From the NCBI GenBank assembly GCA_904394215.1, contig CAJFNF010000003.1, positions 1 to 64,000 of the forward strand: 64,000 nucleotides of DNA. The letters run 5' to 3'. The DNA is from an uncultured Faecalibacterium sp. GTDB lineage: Bacteria > Bacillota > Clostridia > Oscillospirales > Ruminococcaceae. This document shows positions 9,257-18,628 of this stretch, piece after piece. The translations under genes were made by a program, and so were the position numbers. The stretch's first letter is position 1. Each line of letters starts with the position of its first letter. The notes beneath the pieces are model-generated. The model saw only the letters and a list, made by a program, of their open reading frames with translations, was not told the origin of the DNA and made no database searches.

Positions 9257-9332
9257 CACAAAAATCCGGTCCCTTCTGGTAGAATGACCGGTGCAGGCCC
9301 TCATGCCTGCAGGAAGGGGATCGGATTTGATT

Positions 9333-9959
9333 ATGTTGCAGCTTTGTGAACCGGCGGTGCAGCGGCGCCGCCTTTCGGCCGAGGAGTTCTGCCTGCTGGC
9401 CCGGCGGGAGGCCTCCAGCTTTTACCGCCCCCGCAGCGAGGTAATGCGGATGCTGACGGTGGGCCAGGCAGTGGGGGTCTGCGGGTCCAGGGGGGAACCC
9501 CTGGCCGCCATGATCGAGCTGCCCCTCACCGCCGACGTGGAAGCGGCGTCGGCCCTGCGGCAGTTCCTGGGCCGCCATGGCCTGGGCCGGGGGGTGCTGA
9601 TGGGCCCGCCGGTGGGGGACCGCAGCCTGCTGCCCCAGCTGCTGGATGCGGCGCTGGTGCCTGCCTGCCGCCATGCGGGGGCGGGGCCGGTGTGGGCGGC
9701 GCTGGAGTCCACCCCCGAAGCAGAGGAACTGCTGCCGGCGTACCTGGAGACGGGGCTGGTGCTGCGGGCCCTGCGGCCCCTGAACGGGCTGGCGCCCTGC
9801 TGGCTGTTCAGCCGGGTGCCGGGGCAGCGTCAGGCCGACCCTGTGTGGGTGCCCCTGGCCGACCGGGCCCGTCTGGCCGCCCTGTTGAGCCGGGGATGGT
9901 CGGCGGTGGGCAGCGAGGCCACCGACAGCGGCACAGCCCTGGCTTTGTGCCCGGTGTAA
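9333..9959 (+). CDS. Hypothetical protein
   Basis: ATG at 9333 downstream of aaggggatc RBS-like sequence; 209 aa, coding-like composition; no family recognised. Confidence 0.55.
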   Translation: MLQLCEPAVQRRRLSAEEFCLLARREASSFYRPRSEVMRMLTVGQAVGVCGSRGEPLAAMIELPLTADVEAASALRQFLGRHGLGRGVLMGPPVGDRSLLPQLLDAALVPACRHAGAGPVWAALESTPEAEELLPAYLETGLVLRALRPLNGLAPCWLFSRVPGQRQADPVWVPLADRARLAALLSRGWSAVGSEATDSGTALALCPV

Positions 9960-10024
9960 CATACAACCGCCCGGGCCCCGGCAGGGACCGAACATAAATA
10001 CGTACAACAGAGGGGAAGTCAAAG

Positions 10025-10987
10025 ATGAAACTGGTTATTTTGGAGAGCTACGTCATGGAGCCGGGGGACCTGGACTGGTCGGGGCTGCGGGCCCTGGTGC
10101 CGGATGTCACCGAGTACATCCGCACCCCCTACGATCAGATTGCCCGGCGGATCGGGGACGCCGAGCTGGTGGTGCTGAACAAGTGCCGGATGGATGAGGA
10201 AATCCTGTCCCAGTGCCCCAACCTGAAGTGGGTGGGGATCCTCGCCACCGGCACCGACAACCTGGATCTGGCGGCCTGCCGGCGGCACGGGGTCAGCGTG
10301 GCCAATGTGCCGGCCTATTCCACCTACAGCGTGGCTCAGATGGCCTTCAGCCTGCTGCTGGCCATCTGCCAGTGCCCTGAGCGGCAGGACCGGGCGGTTC
10401 GGGACGGCTACTGGCAGCTGGAAGTGCCGGCCTCCTACGGCATCCTGCCCCAGGTGGAGCTGTACGGCAAGACCTTCGGCATCTGCGGCTACGGCAACAT
10501 CGGCCGTCAGACCGCCCGGCTGGCCCTGGCCTTTGGGATGAAGGTGCTGGTCTGGACCCGGACGGTGCGCCCGGCCTACGCTGGCGACGGGGTGGCCTTT
10601 GTGGATCTGGACACCCTGCTGGCCCAAAGCGACATCGTCAGCCTCCATTGTCCCGCCACCCCCGCCACCCGGGGGCTGATCGGTGCCGACGCCCTGGCCA
10701 AGATGAAGCCGGGGGCCATCCTGCTGAACACCGCCCGGGGCGCCCTGGTGGATGAGGCCGCCGTGGCTGCCAGCCTGCAAAGCGGCCATCTGGGCTATTA
10801 CGGGGCCGACGCCTTTGGGGTGGAGCCCCTGCCGGCGGACAGCCCCCTGCGGGCGGCGCCCCGCACCCTCTTCACCCCCCATGTGGCCTGGGCCACCGGC
10901 GGGGCCCTCAAGCGGCTGATGGAGATCACTGCCCGGAACCTGGAAACCTTCCTGGCCGGGGCGGGGGAGAACATCGTCAACCCGTAA
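10025..10987 (+). CDS. D-isomer-specific 2-hydroxyacid dehydrogenase
   Basis: GKTFGICGYGNIGRQTARLALAFGMKVLVWTRT, LHCPATPATRGLI, LLNTARGALVDEAAV, TPHVAWAT. Confidence 0.9.
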   Translation: MKLVILESYVMEPGDLDWSGLRALVPDVTEYIRTPYDQIARRIGDAELVVLNKCRMDEEILSQCPNLKWVGILATGTDNLDLAACRRHGVSVANVPAYSTYSVAQMAFSLLLAICQCPERQDRAVRDGYWQLEVPASYGILPQVELYGKTFGICGYGNIGRQTARLALAFGMKVLVWTRTVRPAYAGDGVAFVDLDTLLAQSDIVSLHCPATPATRGLIGADALAKMKPGAILLNTARGALVDEAAVAASLQSGHLGYYGADAFGVEPLPADSPLRAAPRTLFTPHVAWATGGALKRLMEITARNLETFLAGAGENIVNP

Positions 10988-11045
10988 ACGCAAAAAATCC
11001 CCGCCTGCCGGAGAAAAGGGCAGACGGGGCAACAGGGAGCAGTTT

Positions 11046-11074
11046 CAGCGGTCCTTCGGGGCCGCTTTTTTGTT
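11046..11074 (+). terminator. Intrinsic terminator
   Basis: AGCGGTCC-TTCG-GGGCCGCTTTTTT. Confidence 0.8.
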
Positions 11075-12266
11075 ACAGGGTGTAGCTGGCGGCGTTGATG
11101 ATGAGGTTGTCGGGGTCAGAGCTCTCCGCTTCCTCTTCATCGTCCTCCTTGGGCAGCACCTGGAAGGAGCCGCTGGCCACAGCCTCGGCGGCGCTCTGGA
11201 GCTCCGGCTTGCAGAAAATGAGGCCGCAGTCAAACAGGGACAGATGTTCCAGCACGTCGGCGGGGGTCAGATCGTCGGCCAGGTACACTTTGGGGCAGGC
11301 CACCAGGGTCAGCCCATCGGGGAAGGCGTCCAGCAGGTTTTTGTCCACCGTCATCTTCAGCTTGCCAAAGAGGGGCTTGCCCGGCAGGTAGAACACCTCG
11401 CCGTCCAGTACCGTCTCGGTGACGGCGTCCAGGGCGTCGGCCATGTCCTCGGGCAGGTAAATGTCCCCCTCCACCTGCAGGTATTCCAGATCCCCCAGGG
11501 CCTCGGCGCAGTCGGCGGTGAGGTACAAATCTCCCAGGACCAGCAGGCTATCCCCGTACCGGCGGAGGCCGGCGGCGTTGAGGGTCAGGTCATCCTGCAC
11601 CACCGAGGTGCCGTCGGGCAGCACCACCATCCGGGTGTCGGCGTCAAACAGGGGGGCCAGGCTGTCGGCCAGGGATTCGCTGACATAGGCCTCGGGCACC
11701 ATGAAGCGGGCACCCTTGGCGGCCAGCTCTTCCCCGTCCAGTTCCTCGTCCACGGCGATCAGCCGCTTGGCCGCCCAGTACAGCCGGGATTCCGCCCGCA
11801 GGGCAAAGGCCTTGTCCAGCACAGCGTTGTTTTTCAGCAGGACGGCCCCTTCGGGGTAGGTGTACAGCTTGCCGTTGAGGTCGGCCTTGCTGGCCAGCAC
11901 GGTGCCCAGGAAGTCGGGGCAGTAGACGGTGCCGTTGATGCTCATCCCCATATACTGGCGCAGGGCATCCCCGGCGTCGGGGGTGATGGTCAAAGTGCCG
12001 TTGATCAGCAGGTACTGGCGGCCGTTGGGGGTGTTGCGGCCGGTGAAGGTGGTCTTGCCGTTGAGGGTGTTGAGGGTGGTTTCGTCGTCCAGGTCGATGG
12101 ACTTGGAGCAGTTGATGTGGACGTTGTGCCGGGCCATCATGGCACGGGCGGCGGGGCTGGTGATCAGGATGGCGCAGTTGATGAGGATGGCGTCAAACTG
12201 GGCGAGGGTGTCCTCCTGGACTTTGCGGGTATCCACGATGGAAGCGTTGATGTTCATTTGTTTCAT
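11073..12266 (-). CDS. Repetitive solenoid-like protein of unknown function, co-transcribed with ECF sigma factor
   Basis: Recurring units such as YLLINGTLTITPDAGDALRQYMGMSINGTVYCPD and LLVLGDLYLTADCAEALGDLEYLQVEGDIYLPE; starts 4 nt after the upstream sigma factor stop; no signal peptide or TM seen. Confidence 0.75.
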   Translation of the reverse strand: MKQMNINASIVDTRKVQEDTLAQFDAILINCAILITSPAARAMMARHNVHINCSKSIDLDDETTLNTLNGKTTFTGRNTPNGRQYLLINGTLTITPDAGDALRQYMGMSINGTVYCPDFLGTVLASKADLNGKLYTYPEGAVLLKNNAVLDKAFALRAESRLYWAAKRLIAVDEELDGEELAAKGARFMVPEAYVSESLADSLAPLFDADTRMVVLPDGTSVVQDDLTLNAAGLRRYGDSLLVLGDLYLTADCAEALGDLEYLQVEGDIYLPEDMADALDAVTETVLDGEVFYLPGKPLFGKLKMTVDKNLLDAFPDGLTLVACPKVYLADDLTPADVLEHLSLFDCGLIFCKPELQSAAEAVASGSFQVLPKEDDEEEAESSDPDNLIINAASYTL

Positions 12267-12269
12267 GGT

Positions 12270-12755
12270 TTATTCCTCCTCAAGCGTTGTCTGCAGGTTT
12301 TTTCGGATGCGGTGGAGCCGGGTCCGCAGGGTGGCGGCGGGCTGGCCGGTGATCCGGGCCAGCTCGGCGGCGGTGTAGCCGGCGTCGTAGCGCAGGGTAA
12401 ACAGGACGCGGTCGGCCTCGGGCAGGCGTTCCAGCAGGCTGTCCAGTTCCACCTGCCCCATGGCAGAGGCAGCGGTGTCGTCGGCGGGTTCCTGGCCGGG
12501 GGGCGGGGTGAGCTGATCCATCAGGTTCTGTTCCCGGGCTGCCCGGCGGGCGCCGTCGCAGAACAGGTTGTGGGCCGTCTCAAACAGCCAGCTCTTTTGC
12601 TGGGCGGTGCTGAGGGAAGCCAGCAGGTCCTGGCGGGCCAGGGCCCGGAGAAAGGTCTCCTGGGCCAGGTCTTCGGCCCGGTCCTCGTCATGGGTCATCC
12701 GGCAGCAGAACCGCACCAGCCTGTCCCAGAAGTCATCATAGAGTGTTTCCCACAC
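12270..12755 (-). CDS. RNA polymerase ECF-type sigma factor
   Basis: Sigma2-like DEDRAEDLAQETFLRAL and sigma4-like LPEADRVLFTLRYDAGYTAAELARITGQPAATLRTRLHRIRKNL. Confidence 0.9.
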   Translation of the reverse strand: MWETLYDDFWDRLVRFCCRMTHDEDRAEDLAQETFLRALARQDLLASLSTAQQKSWLFETAHNLFCDGARRAAREQNLMDQLTPPPGQEPADDTAASAMGQVELDSLLERLPEADRVLFTLRYDAGYTAAELARITGQPAATLRTRLHRIRKNLQTTLEEE

Positions 12756-12862
12756 GGTTTTGTTTCACCTCCTGCCGCGGCTGCTTGCCTGTTCCTGGCC
12801 GCCTTCTGTCTGTGAGACGAACGGCGGGGGAAAAGTGTTTCACCGGGGAAGAAAAAAGTAAA

Positions 12863-12902
12863 AAAAGCCGGCAAGGAATTTCCTTGCCGGCCGGCGTTTT
12901 TC
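12863..12902. terminator. Bidirectional intrinsic terminator
   Basis: AAAAAAGCCGGCAAGGAA-tttcc-TTGCCGGCcggcgTTTTT. Confidence 0.8.
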
Positions 12903-12910
12903 AGATGAGA

Positions 12911-14074
12911 TCAGCCCAGGATGCCGCTGTCCCGGATGGCCTTGACAGCCTCGGCAATCCGCTGGGCGGGCATGGTCAGGGCAAAGCGGACATAGCCCTC
13001 ACCCAGAGGCCCGAAGCTGGAGCCGGGGGTGCACAGGACGCCGCTCTTTTCCACCAGGTCCATGCAGAAGTCCATGCTGCTGGTGTACCGCTGGGGGATG
13101 GGGGCCCAGACAAACATGCTGCCGTGGCTGTCGGGGACATTCCAGCCGATGGACCGCAGGCCGCCGCAGAGGGCGTCCCGGCGCTCCTGGTAGACGGCGC
13201 ACTGGTCTTTCACCATGTCCAGAGGCCCGGTGAGGGCTGCGATGGCAGCCTGCTGGACCGGCAGGAACATGCCGAAATCAATCTGGCCCCGCAGCCGCCG
13301 GAAGGCAGCCACCACGTCGGGGCGGCCCACCAGGAAGCTGATCCGGGCGCCGGTGACGTCAAAGCTCTTGGACAGGCTGAAGAACTCCACGCCCACATCC
13401 ATGGCGCCGGGGGTGTTGAAGAAGCTGTGGCCCTCGGCCCCGTCAAAAATGATGTCGCTGTAGGCGTTGTCGTGGATGATCAGGATATCGTACTTCTTGG
13501 CGAAGGCCACCAGCTCCTCATATAGGGCGGGGTTGCCCACGCTGCCCACCGGGTTGGCAGGCAGGGAGACGATCATATACTTTGCCTTCCGGGCCACATC
13601 CTCGGGGATGTCTGCCACGTAGGGCAGGAAACCGTGCTCCTTCACCAGAGGGTAGAAGTAAGGTTTTGCCCCCGCCAGCTTGGCGCCGGCGATGAAAACC
13701 GGGTAGCAGGGGTTGGGCAGAAGGACGGTGTCCCCCTCATCGCACAGCACCATGCCGATGTGGCCGCAGCCCTCCTGGCTGCCGTTGCAGCTGGCCACCT
13801 GGTCGGGGGTGATGTCCACCCCGAACCGCCGCTTGTAGTAAGAGCAGACGGCCTGGAGCATCTCGGGCAGATCCCGCAGACTGTATTTCCAGTTTTCGGG
13901 GTCCTTGGCAGCCTCCACCAGGGCCTGCCGGATATGGGGGGCCGGGGCAAAGTCGGGGGTGCCGACACTCAGGTTGTAGATCGTCCGGCCCTGGGCTTCC
14001 AAGGCCACCTTTTTCTCGTTCAGCGCCGCAAAAATCTCATCGCCGAACAGCTTCATCCGCTTTGAAAATTCCAT
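12911..14074 (-). CDS. PLP-dependent aminotransferase class I/II (aspartate/LL-DAP aminotransferase-like)
   Basis: LSVGTPDFAPAPHIRQAL, SLPANPVGSVG, IIHDNAYSDIIFDG, FSLSKSFDVTGARISFLVG. Confidence 0.9.
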   Translation of the reverse strand: MEFSKRMKLFGDEIFAALNEKKVALEAQGRTIYNLSVGTPDFAPAPHIRQALVEAAKDPENWKYSLRDLPEMLQAVCSYYKRRFGVDITPDQVASCNGSQEGCGHIGMVLCDEGDTVLLPNPCYPVFIAGAKLAGAKPYFYPLVKEHGFLPYVADIPEDVARKAKYMIVSLPANPVGSVGNPALYEELVAFAKKYDILIIHDNAYSDIIFDGAEGHSFFNTPGAMDVGVEFFSLSKSFDVTGARISFLVGRPDVVAAFRRLRGQIDFGMFLPVQQAAIAALTGPLDMVKDQCAVYQERRDALCGGLRSIGWNVPDSHGSMFVWAPIPQRYTSSMDFCMDLVEKSGVLCTPGSSFGPLGEGYVRFALTMPAQRIAEAVKAIRDSGILG

Positions 14075-14112
14075 CCTTTTCCCTCGCTTTTTTCAAATCC
14101 GTGTATGTCCTG

Positions 14113-14144
14113 ATCATTTTAGCACGTTTTGCCATCCATTGCAA
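14113..14144 (-). promoter_or_regulatory. Sigma-A type promoter for the aminotransferase
   Basis: Minus strand TTGCAA - 17 nt - TAAAAT. Confidence 0.55.
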
Positions 14145-14148
14145 CGGG

Positions 14149-14841
14149 TCAGTCGATGGTGGAAGCGGTGCGTCCGACCCCCAGCACGGCAGTGGTCATC
14201 TTGGTCCAGGTGTTGTATCCGCAGATGCCGTCTGCCAGCAGCCAGTTGCGCCGCTGGAAGCCCAGAAGGGCATTTTTGGTCATGGTGCCGAAGATGCCGT
14301 CGATGCGGCTGCCGGTGGGGTAACCCAGGGTGGACAGAGCGTCCTGCAGGACCATCACATAGCAGCCCCGGCTGCCCCGTCGCAGAGTGGGATAGCCGGC
14401 GCCGGTGCTGGAGCAGGCCGGCAGGCCGTACCGCCGGTCAAAGTGAACCCAGGTGGGGGTCATGGAGAGGGGTTCCACATAGCCCCAGGCGCCGGTGCGG
14501 AGGGCGGCGTTGAAGATCTCGGTGCGGTTGGCGCTGGTGGTGTTCTGGCCCACGTCAAAGGCCACCCCGGCGTAGTGCTGGCTGCGGGTGCCGTGGCCCC
14601 CCTCCCAGATCCGCCGGAAGGCGTAGCCCACATGGATGCCCCGGCCGTACCGGCGGCGGGTCAGGTTCCAGGCCTCCATGGCCGCGGTGGTGGTCCAGAG
14701 GGTGGGGCTGCCCGATTCCCCCCGGAACTCCCGCACCCGGAGGGTGGTCTCGGTGCTGTAGGGCATGGGGTCGTTCTCATTGATGTTGGGATAGGTGTAA
14801 ATCTGGTTTGCGTATTCGTCGTAAATCAACAGGCGTGCCAT
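14149..14841 (-). CDS. M15-type D,D-peptidase-like domain with C-terminal peptidoglycan-binding (PG_binding_1) domain
   Basis: SQHYAGVAFDVG and TWVHFDRRYG (M15-like H...D / H residues); YPTLRRGSRGCYVMVLQDALSTLGYPTGSRIDGIFGTMTKNALLGFQRRNWLLADGICGYNTW repeat. Likely ATG at 14841. Confidence 0.8.
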   Translation of the reverse strand: MARLLIYDEYANQIYTYPNINENDPMPYSTETTLRVREFRGESGSPTLWTTTAAMEAWNLTRRRYGRGIHVGYAFRRIWEGGHGTRSQHYAGVAFDVGQNTTSANRTEIFNAALRTGAWGYVEPLSMTPTWVHFDRRYGLPACSSTGAGYPTLRRGSRGCYVMVLQDALSTLGYPTGSRIDGIFGTMTKNALLGFQRRNWLLADGICGYNTWTKMTTAVLGVGRTASTID

Positions 14842-14846
14842 AACAA

Positions 14847-17198
14847 TCAATCACCCTCTACAGCGCCGGTTTCCTGCTGGGCGCCGATGCTGATGGCGTT
14901 GGTCAGCAGGGCCAGGCCCAGAGATTCGGCAGCGGTCCAGGTGTCAGCGTCCACCGTGCCGGTCTGGGGCAGGCCCAGCAGGGCCTGCAGGGTGCGGGTG
15001 CCGGCGGCCACGTCTTCGGTGTATTCCTCGGTGACGCCGGGGCTGCTGACATCGTCATAATAGTAGGCAATGCGGGCCAGCAGGGTGGTGTAATACAGCA
15101 CCGCATCGCCGGTGGAGCCAATAACCAGCGGGGAACCGGGATAGTCCATCCGGGTCAGGGAGACCACGGGCCCCGACAGCCGCAGACGGTTGACCTGGGC
15201 ATAGAGGGTATCCCAGGTGGCCCGGCCCACCACGCCGTCGGCAGTGAGGCCGAACAGCCGCTGGAAGGCTTTCACCGCCGACTCGGTGCCGGCGCCGAAG
15301 TTGCCGTCGATGGATACCGAGGGGATGCTGGCGTCGTAGGAGTGCATCAGGTACAGGTAGTACTGCAGCTCCCGGACCGCCCGGCCGGTGGAGCCCCGGC
15401 GGAGGGTTCCGGGGAAGTCCCCGGGCCGCAGGCTGGAGGACAGCAGGTCGTTGGCAATGTCGGTGTAGACCTCCCGCAGCTTGTTCCAGGTGGTGCGGCC
15501 CACCACGCCGTCATCGGTCAGTCCGAAGTACCGCTGGAAAGCCGCCACCGCACGGCGGGTGCTGGGGCCGAAGATGCCGTCCACGCTGGGGCTGTTGAGG
15601 CCGGTGTAGACGGTGCGGGCGATCTTGAGCCAGAACTGGACCAGACGGACATTCTGGCCGGTGTCACCCTCCCGCAGGGGAACGCCGGGGTAGGCGTTGG
15701 GGATGCCGTTGTCCACCTGGATGCTGCGGTACTGGGCGTAGATGGCGTTCCAGGTGAGCTCGCCCACCACGCCGTCCGGATCCAGTCCGTACCGCTGCTG
15801 GAAGGCCCGGACGGCGGCGGCAGTGCCGCTGCCATAGACCCCGTCCACCGTCACCGAAGGGATGCTGGATACATACTGGCTGATGGTGTTGAGCCAGAAC
15901 TGCAGCTGCTCCACTGCGCTGCCCCGGGAACCGACGCGCAGGGTGGTGCCGCCCCAGGTGCCGTCGGACAGGACGCCCGAGACCGTCTCGCCCTCGCTGG
16001 TCAGCTCGGCCAGATCTTTGACCGACACATAGATATAGCTGATCTTGTACCAGGTCTGGCGGCCCACCACCCCGTCAGCGGTGAGGTTGAACTGCTGCTG
16101 GAACCGCTTGACGGTGGCTTCCATCTGGCTGCCGAAGATGCCGTCCACCGTCAGAGTACCCAGGAAGGGGTAGTCCTTGGCGATCCGGTTGAGCTGGCGC
16201 TGGAGGGTAAAAACGCTGGCGCCCCGGTCGCCCCGTCGGAGCGGGGTGCCGGGATAGCTCTCGGGGATCGAGGCGATGTTGTTGGTGCGGGCGATCTCGA
16301 TGTTGCTGCCGTAGTAATATTTCAGGATGCTGAGGGCGTTGCGTCCCTGCTGGGCCAGGGAGACGGTGCCCCACTGCTTGAGGCCGGCGCAGGAGACGCT
16401 CTTGCCGTCGCAGTACTCGGTGTAGTAGGGGTTGACGGTGCCGGTCTTGCGGACGTAGGTGTTGAAGATGTCGTCGGTGAGGTTGACCATCACATCAAAG
16501 ACCGTCCGGCCGTGGACATAATACTGGTCGTAGCTGGTGGAGTTGGTGATGTCAAACTTGTAGCCCCGGCTGGGGTACCACTCGGTGTAGATGCGGTTGA
16601 GGGCCAGGGAAATCTGGCAGTGGATGTTGGCCCGCAGGGCCTGCTCCGGCCAGGTAGGGTAAACCTCGCTGGAAGCCACATTGGCGATGTAGTCCCGGAA
16701 GGACACCGTCACATTTTTGGCCGAAGAGGCGGGGGTGCCCAGATGGACGGTGATGCTCTTGGGGATCACCACCGCCGGCAGCACCCGGGGATCGGCGGCG
16801 GGGGCGGGGCCGCTGCCGCCGCCTCCTGCAAAAAGGGGATGGGGCGGGATCACCACCGGCTCATCCGGCTCCTCCACCCGGGCGTTCTCGGGGATCATTT
16901 CCAGCGGCGCCAGGGTGACCTGGCCCGAAAAGATCTGGATCCCCTCGATTTCAATGGTTCGGTAGCCGGCTTTTTGGGCCACCAGGCTGCACACCGCATA
17001 GGGGCGGACGGTGGTGTTGTTTTCGTCCAGAGAATAGCTGCAGTCGGGGGCCTCGATCTGGATGTCGGCAGTGCTGCCGGCCTCGTCTGTGACCCGGCTG
17101 TCGGTGAAATCACCGCTGGTGACGGTGACGCTGACGCCGGGCATGGGGGCGGATTCCCGGGCTGCAAAGCTCTGGATGCGCAAAATTCCTGTTGCCAT
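14847..17198 (-). CDS. Multi-repeat peptidoglycan-binding protein with SpoIID/LytB-like domain
   Basis: FRDYIANVASSEVYPTWPEQALRANIHCQISLALNRIYTEWYPSRGYKFDITNSTSYDQYY (SpoIID-like) followed by four clear and one degenerate PG_binding_1 units (TVDGIFGSQMEATVKRFQQQFNLTADGVVGRQTW, etc.). Confidence 0.82.
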   Translation of the reverse strand: MATGILRIQSFAARESAPMPGVSVTVTSGDFTDSRVTDEAGSTADIQIEAPDCSYSLDENNTTVRPYAVCSLVAQKAGYRTIEIEGIQIFSGQVTLAPLEMIPENARVEEPDEPVVIPPHPLFAGGGGSGPAPAADPRVLPAVVIPKSITVHLGTPASSAKNVTVSFRDYIANVASSEVYPTWPEQALRANIHCQISLALNRIYTEWYPSRGYKFDITNSTSYDQYYVHGRTVFDVMVNLTDDIFNTYVRKTGTVNPYYTEYCDGKSVSCAGLKQWGTVSLAQQGRNALSILKYYYGSNIEIARTNNIASIPESYPGTPLRRGDRGASVFTLQRQLNRIAKDYPFLGTLTVDGIFGSQMEATVKRFQQQFNLTADGVVGRQTWYKISYIYVSVKDLAELTSEGETVSGVLSDGTWGGTTLRVGSRGSAVEQLQFWLNTISQYVSSIPSVTVDGVYGSGTAAAVRAFQQRYGLDPDGVVGELTWNAIYAQYRSIQVDNGIPNAYPGVPLREGDTGQNVRLVQFWLKIARTVYTGLNSPSVDGIFGPSTRRAVAAFQRYFGLTDDGVVGRTTWNKLREVYTDIANDLLSSSLRPGDFPGTLRRGSTGRAVRELQYYLYLMHSYDASIPSVSIDGNFGAGTESAVKAFQRLFGLTADGVVGRATWDTLYAQVNRLRLSGPVVSLTRMDYPGSPLVIGSTGDAVLYYTTLLARIAYYYDDVSSPGVTEEYTEDVAAGTRTLQALLGLPQTGTVDADTWTAAESLGLALLTNAISIGAQQETGAVEGD

Positions 17199-17305
17199 AG
17201 GCTGACACTCCTTTACATAGGGTATGAGTTGCCCCAGTGTATGCCCACAGCCCCGGAAGGGTGCAGCAAAAAGCCCCCGCCGTCAGGCAGGGGCAGAAGA
17301 GCGGC

Positions 17306-18415
17306 TCAGTGTTCCAGCATGCCGGCGCACTGGTCCAGCAGCCGGGTCACCGGCAGGTGCTGGGGGCAGGCTTCCTCGCACTGCTTGCAGCCGATGCAGT
17401 CGGAGGCCCGGCTGCCGGCAGCGGTGGCCTGGGCATAGGCGGCCTCGGCCTCTGCCTGCTGGCCGCTGACCAGCTGCTGGTTGGCGGCTGCAAAAATCTC
17501 GGGGATGGGGATGTTCTTAGGGCAGCCCTTGGTGCAGTAGTGGCAGGCGGTGCAGGGGATGGCCGCCGAATGGCCCAGGATCTCCTGGGCTTTCCGGATG
17601 ACCTCCTGTTCCTCACTGTCCAGGGGGCGGAAGTTGGTCATGGTGGCCAGGTTATCCTCCAGCTGGGCCAGGTTGGACATGCCGGACAGCACCGCCAGCA
17701 CCCCGTCCAGGGAGGCGGCAAACCGCAGGGCCCAGGAGGCGTAGGAGACGCCGGGGGCGGCCTGGTCAAAGAGCTTGCGGACGGCCGGCGGCGGGGAAGC
17801 CAGGGCCCCGCCCTTCACCGGCTCCATGATCACGATCTGTTTGCCATGGCGGCGGGCCACCTCGTAGTTGGCCCGGGCCTGGACGCTGGGGTTTTCCCAG
17901 TCGGCATAGTTGATCTGCAGCTGGACGAAGTCCACGTCGGGGTGCTCGGTGAGCAGCTGTTCCAGCAGCTGGGGCCCGCCGTGGAAGGAAAAGCCGTAGT
18001 GCCGGATGATGCCGCGGGCCTGCTGCTCCTTCACAAAGTCCCAGATGCCGAAGCGGTTGTAGCGGCCCGCGTTGTTCTCCATGATGGAGTGGAGCAGGTA
18101 ATAGTCAAAGTACCCGGCCCCCGAGCGGGCCAGGCTGGTTTCCAGTTGGCGTTTCGCAGAAGCCTCGCTGCGGGCCAGGCCGGCGTGGAGCTTGGTGGCC
18201 AGGGTGAAGCTGTCCCGGGGGTGCCGTTCCACCAGGGCTTTCCGGGCGGCCTCCTCCGAACCGAAGTAAATCCGTGCGGTATCAAAATAGGTGAAGCCGG
18301 CTGCAAGAAACCGGTCCACCATGGCGCTGGTCTGGGCGATGTCGATGCCGAGGCCCTTCCGGGGCAGGCGCATCAGGCCAAACCCCAGGGGCCCTCTGGC
18401 CGGAGATGTAGACAT
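17306..18415 (-). CDS. Aldo/keto reductase with C-terminal 4Fe-4S dicluster domain
   Basis: MSTSPARGPLGFGLMRLPRKG; AKR fold motifs; C-terminal CTACHYCTKGCPKNI and CIGCKQCEEACPQHL. Confidence 0.9.
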   Translation of the reverse strand: MSTSPARGPLGFGLMRLPRKGLGIDIAQTSAMVDRFLAAGFTYFDTARIYFGSEEAARKALVERHPRDSFTLATKLHAGLARSEASAKRQLETSLARSGAGYFDYYLLHSIMENNAGRYNRFGIWDFVKEQQARGIIRHYGFSFHGGPQLLEQLLTEHPDVDFVQLQINYADWENPSVQARANYEVARRHGKQIVIMEPVKGGALASPPPAVRKLFDQAAPGVSYASWALRFAASLDGVLAVLSGMSNLAQLEDNLATMTNFRPLDSEEQEVIRKAQEILGHSAAIPCTACHYCTKGCPKNIPIPEIFAAANQQLVSGQQAEAEAAYAQATAAGSRASDCIGCKQCEEACPQHLPVTRLLDQCAGMLEH

Positions 18416-18549
18416 GGCATTGTTCCTCCTTTGCAGTGGGGCCGGGCGGCAGCCCGGCGGGATCATTGTCCCCATTATACACCCGGCCGGCGCCGGCCTT
18501 CAACCGGGAAGGGGCACAAAAGTGGAATGCCGCCCCGGCGGATGGGGCT

Positions 18550-18577
18550 TTGCTTTTGGGGCGGTCTGGTGTATACT
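18550..18577 (+). promoter_or_regulatory. Sigma-A type promoter for aldose epimerase gene
   Basis: TTGCTT - 16 nt - TATACT. Confidence 0.5.
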
Positions 18578-18628
18578 TAGCATACATCCAAGCGCGATTT
18601 TCCCGAAATGATAAAGGAGGTTTATCCC

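Noticed and set aside
15342-17438. 698-aa plus-strand ORF
   Set aside because: Antisense to the PG-binding repeat protein; its apparent internal repetition only mirrors those repeats.
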